Source of the DNA: Mesorhizobium sp.
GTDB taxonomy: Bacteria; Pseudomonadota; Alphaproteobacteria; Rhizobiales; Rhizobiaceae
Assembly (NCBI GenBank): GCA_004017275.1
Contig: SAKE01000003.1
Location: 266,309 to 330,308, forward strand
Length of the DNA stretch: 64,000 nucleotides
Direction of reading: 5' to 3'
The position numbers were made by a program, and so were the translations under genes. Shown here piece by piece: positions 62,044 through 64,000 of this stretch. How positions within the stretch are numbered: the stretch's first letter is position 1; the number at the start of each line of letters is the position of its first letter. The notes under the pieces are model-generated. The model was not told where the DNA came from. It saw only the letters and a program-made list of their open reading frames with translations, and made no database searches.

Positions 62044-63254
62044 CCGGCCTTCCTCTTCAACAATCCACGGCCCATGCCAAACAGCGAGCGCGATTTCGCT
62101 CGGGTTGGGACCGCTTCCTCCGGAAGGATGATCTTCTTCAGATCGTTGACGACATTGGCGTTGGGGTCGATCTCGTGCAGCGGCACGCCGCGATCGACCG
62201 CCTCGCGCACCAGCCTGTAGTTGTTGGCGATACCGCCGACGAAATGCTCGCCGAGGATTTCCTGGACGTCCGCCTGCTTGATGCCGTTGTCGAACATCTT
62301 CTGCTCGAAACGATTGACGATGACGTTCGGCTTCACTTCCTTGCCGGCCGTCTCGTAGACCGCCTGGATCAGCCGCTGCGTATGGCGCAGGCACGGCACC
62401 GTCATTTCGGCGACGATGTAGAGCTTATTGGAACCAAGCAGCACCGTCTCGGTCCACGGAAACCAGGTGCGTGGCATGTCGATGACGACATTGTCGAAAT
62501 AGGCCGAAACGAGGTCCAGCATGCGCACCACGACATCGGTCTTGAACGAGCGCATCTCCGAGGGATGCGTCGGCGCCGCCAGCACGCACAGCCCGCTTGC
62601 GTGCTTGGACAGCATCACGTCGAGCAATTGCCGGTCGAGACGTTCGGGCTGGTTCTCGATCTCGGTGATGTCGAAACGCGGTTCGAGGTCGAGATATTCG
62701 GCACAAGCGCCCTGCTGGAAATTGAGGTCGACGACGCAGGTCGACGCGCCGCGCGTGACCGAGTGATGCAACTGGAAGGCGGTCTGCAGCGCCAGCGTCG
62801 TGGTACCGACACCGCCCGCGGCAGGCATGAAGGTGTAAATCTGCGACTCGGTGTTTTCCTCGCGTCCAGGCCCCTGCAGTGCCCGCACCACAGAGCGCAC
62901 GAGATCGGCGGTGGTGATCGGCTTCACCAGGAAATCCGCGACCTTGAGCTGCACGAGGATGCGCACCGCGGCCGCGTTGAATTCCTGCGTGACCACGACA
63001 ACCGGCACCTTGTCCTCCAGCCGGCGCATGATGCGCTGCAGCGACTCGACCTCCTCCAGCCTTGCCGCATCCATGTCGACGATGATGGCGCCGAAGTCGG
63101 CCTCCTGAATTTCGCCGCGCAGCTCGGTGACATTCTTCTCCACTGTCGAGAGCTGGATGACCTCGGAGGCCGCAAATGCGGTCCGCGTGTCCTGCACAAA
63201 GGTCCCGTCGGTCGATATCAGCAGGATCTTCCTGGTCTTGATGCCGTTTGCCAT
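62040..63254 (-). CDS. cpaE: Pilus assembly protein CpaE (receiver-like plus ParA/MinD-like)
   Basis: CpaE localises the pilus machinery to the cell pole in Caulobacter-type systems. The 404-aa product has an N-terminal receiver-like domain (residues about 8-125, VDMDAARLEE) and a ParA/MinD-family ATPase domain from about 140. Its P-loop reads AAGGVGTTTLALQTA, without the usual KGGVGKT lysines, as known for CpaE, so ATP hydrolysis is doubtful. The start at 63254 (MANGIKTRKILLIS) is good. It overlaps cpaF by four bases. Confidence 0.93.
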   Translation of the reverse strand: MANGIKTRKILLISTDGTFVQDTRTAFAASEVIQLSTVEKNVTELRGEIQEADFGAIIVDMDAARLEEVESLQRIMRRLEDKVPVVVVTQEFNAAAVRILVQLKVADFLVKPITTADLVRSVVRALQGPGREENTESQIYTFMPAAGGVGTTTLALQTAFQLHHSVTRGASTCVVDLNFQQGACAEYLDLEPRFDITEIENQPERLDRQLLDVMLSKHASGLCVLAAPTHPSEMRSFKTDVVVRMLDLVSAYFDNVVIDMPRTWFPWTETVLLGSNKLYIVAEMTVPCLRHTQRLIQAVYETAGKEVKPNVIVNRFEQKMFDNGIKQADVQEILGEHFVGGIANNYRLVREAVDRGVPLHEIDPNANVVNDLKKIILPEEAVPTRAKSRSLFGMGRGLLKRKAG

Positions 63255-63291
63255 TCTGTCAGGTCGCCCGTTGGATCAGTTGCCCGTTGAT

Positions 63292-63561
63292 TCAGTTGCT
63301 TGCGCTGGACTGCGATGCCTTCGCATCGGCGGCCTGGTCGGGCGTGACAGCCGCAGCACTCTCGCGCTGGGCGGGCACCAGAAGCCTGGTGTTCTGGACC
63401 CCATATTTCCAGGGGTCGACCATCTGCATGACGGTGTTGGCGGCCTGCGCCTCGCCGGCGCCGCTCGTCGGCCCTTCGCTGCGCACATAGTCGTCGCTGG
63501 TGCAGCCGCCGGCAAAACCGGCCAGCAGCAAGGCGATGCTCGATCTCAAGACCAGGCGCAT
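63292..63561 (-). CDS. Small lipoprotein in the CpaD position
   Basis: The 89-aa product has a lipoprotein signal (MRLVLRSSIALLLAGFAGGC, lipidated Cys20) and a short hydrophilic mature part (TSDDYVRSEGPTSGAGEAQA, then DPWKYGVQNTRLLVPAQRES). It sits between cpaC and cpaE, where classical loci have CpaD, an outer-membrane-associated lipoprotein of over 200 aa. This one is less than half that size and may be a reduced CpaD with only the conserved DPW...N segment. It starts five bp after the cpaC stop and ends 37 bp before cpaE. Confidence 0.75.
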   Translation of the reverse strand: MRLVLRSSIALLLAGFAGGCTSDDYVRSEGPTSGAGEAQAANTVMQMVDPWKYGVQNTRLLVPAQRESAAAVTPDQAADAKASQSSASN

Positions 63562-63565
63562 GACT

Positions 63566-64000
63566 TCAGTCCTTCGGCAGGTCGAGGAAATGCCCAGCCG
63601 AAGCGGCCGCGGCAGGTTGGGTGACCCGGCCGTCGGCCAGCGCCACAGTGCGACTCGTCTCGGCGCTTTTCACTTCCTCGGTGTTGTTGAGAAAATAGTC
63701 GGCGTTGCTGGCCGGCTGCGTGCCGTCTGTCGGCTCGACGAGCTTCTTCGACGGATCGACCGGCTTGACCAGATAGGGCGTGACGATGATGACCAAGTCG
63801 GTCTCGCGTCGCTGATAGGATTTCGAGGAAAACAGCGCACCAAGCACCGGCATCTTGCCGAGGCCGGGAATGCGCGACGTGGTGATGTCGTTTTGCGACT
63901 GCAGCAATCCGGCGATCATGAAGCTCTGGCCGTTCTTCAGGTCGACCGACGTCCTGGCCCGACGCACGATAAAGCCGGGAACCGAGATCGTGCCGATATT
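63566..64000 (-). CDS. cpaC: CpaC outer-membrane secretin, C-terminal part (runs past window end)
   Basis: CpaC/RcpA is the secretin through which Tad pili leave the outer membrane. The last 144 codons are present and the frame is open at the window edge. They show the end of the secretin domain (VDLKNGQSFMIAGLLQSQN, GLGKMPVLGALFSSKSYQRRETDLVIIVTPYLV). A C-terminal extension of about 65 residues follows (SNADYFLNNTEEVK ... SAGHFLDLPKD). Any internal start, such as GTG at 63967, is inside the domain, so the gene begins upstream of base 64000 on the minus strand. Confidence 0.93.
   Translation of the reverse strand, partial: NIGTISVPGFIVRRARTSVDLKNGQSFMIAGLLQSQNDITTSRIPGLGKMPVLGALFSSKSYQRRETDLVIIVTPYLVKPVDPSKKLVEPTDGTQPASNADYFLNNTEEVKSAETSRTVALADGRVTQPAAAASAGHFLDLPKD

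Noticed and set aside
1..64000. CRISPR arrays, insertion sequences, prophage genes, rRNA genes
   Set aside because: No regularly spaced repeats, transposase motifs, phage structural genes or rRNA sequence were seen while reading the window.

Overview
The window is a high-GC alphaproteobacterial chromosome segment. It most resembles Rhizobiales of the Mesorhizobium/Phyllobacteriaceae type. Supporting signs are a DivK-PleD pair, a GTTC-N7-GTTC SOS box before dinB, a tandem glycine riboswitch before gcvTHP, a Tad/Cpa pilus locus, and several rhizobial-type palindromic intergenic repeats. The genus assignment is inference from family recognition, not from a database search. I see no phage, insertion sequence, CRISPR array, rRNA gene or complete tRNA gene.

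Layout. 0-17 kb holds housekeeping genes: recG, a DUF502 membrane protein, an orphan HigA-type regulator, glmS, glmU (preceded by an unexplained nested-hairpin element), a CcdA-like protein, a secreted YxD-repeat protein, topA, rnr, DUF983, a Nudix hydrolase, an MFS transporter, a PII-like protein and rpmG. 17-26 kb looks accessory, lying between rpmG and pleD. It holds two small ORFs, a six-gene operon (GntR regulator, Cys/Met-type PLP lyase, CUT1-type sugar ABC transporter) and a group A flavin monooxygenase. 26-36 kb carries pleD, divK, DUF3572, a HAD-like protein, exported unknowns, a GNAT acetyltransferase, dinB with its SOS box, an EamA transporter and a voltage-gated-like K+ channel with a zinc-ribbon tail. 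36-42 kb holds dnaE and pccA.

42-47 kb is a glutathione-dependent formaldehyde pair (frmA, gfa), then yaiI, DUF1345, and a cytochrome b561 plus Tat-exported molybdopterin oxidoreductase pair. 46.9-50 kb is a compact D-amino-acid-type locus: an Asp/Glu-racemase-superfamily enzyme divergent from dadA, then a GntR regulator. Two identical 21-bp sites in the divergent promoter region contain the palindrome ATTGTCGACAAT. After an internally duplicated unknown protein come the tandem glycine riboswitch and gcvT-gcvH-gcvP. The last 8 kb, on the minus strand, reads cpaC(partial)-small lipoprotein-cpaE-cpaF-tadB-tadC-unknown secreted protein-tadD, preceded by a separate membrane GGDEF protein.

The observations that best repay checking are the CUT1 transporter/PLP-lyase operon, the twin operator at the racemase/dadA locus, the nested-helix element before glmU, the palindrome that swallows the recG start, the SOS box at dinB, and the duplicated-domain protein beside the glycine riboswitch. 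None is proven to be a new system; each has a decisive test given below.
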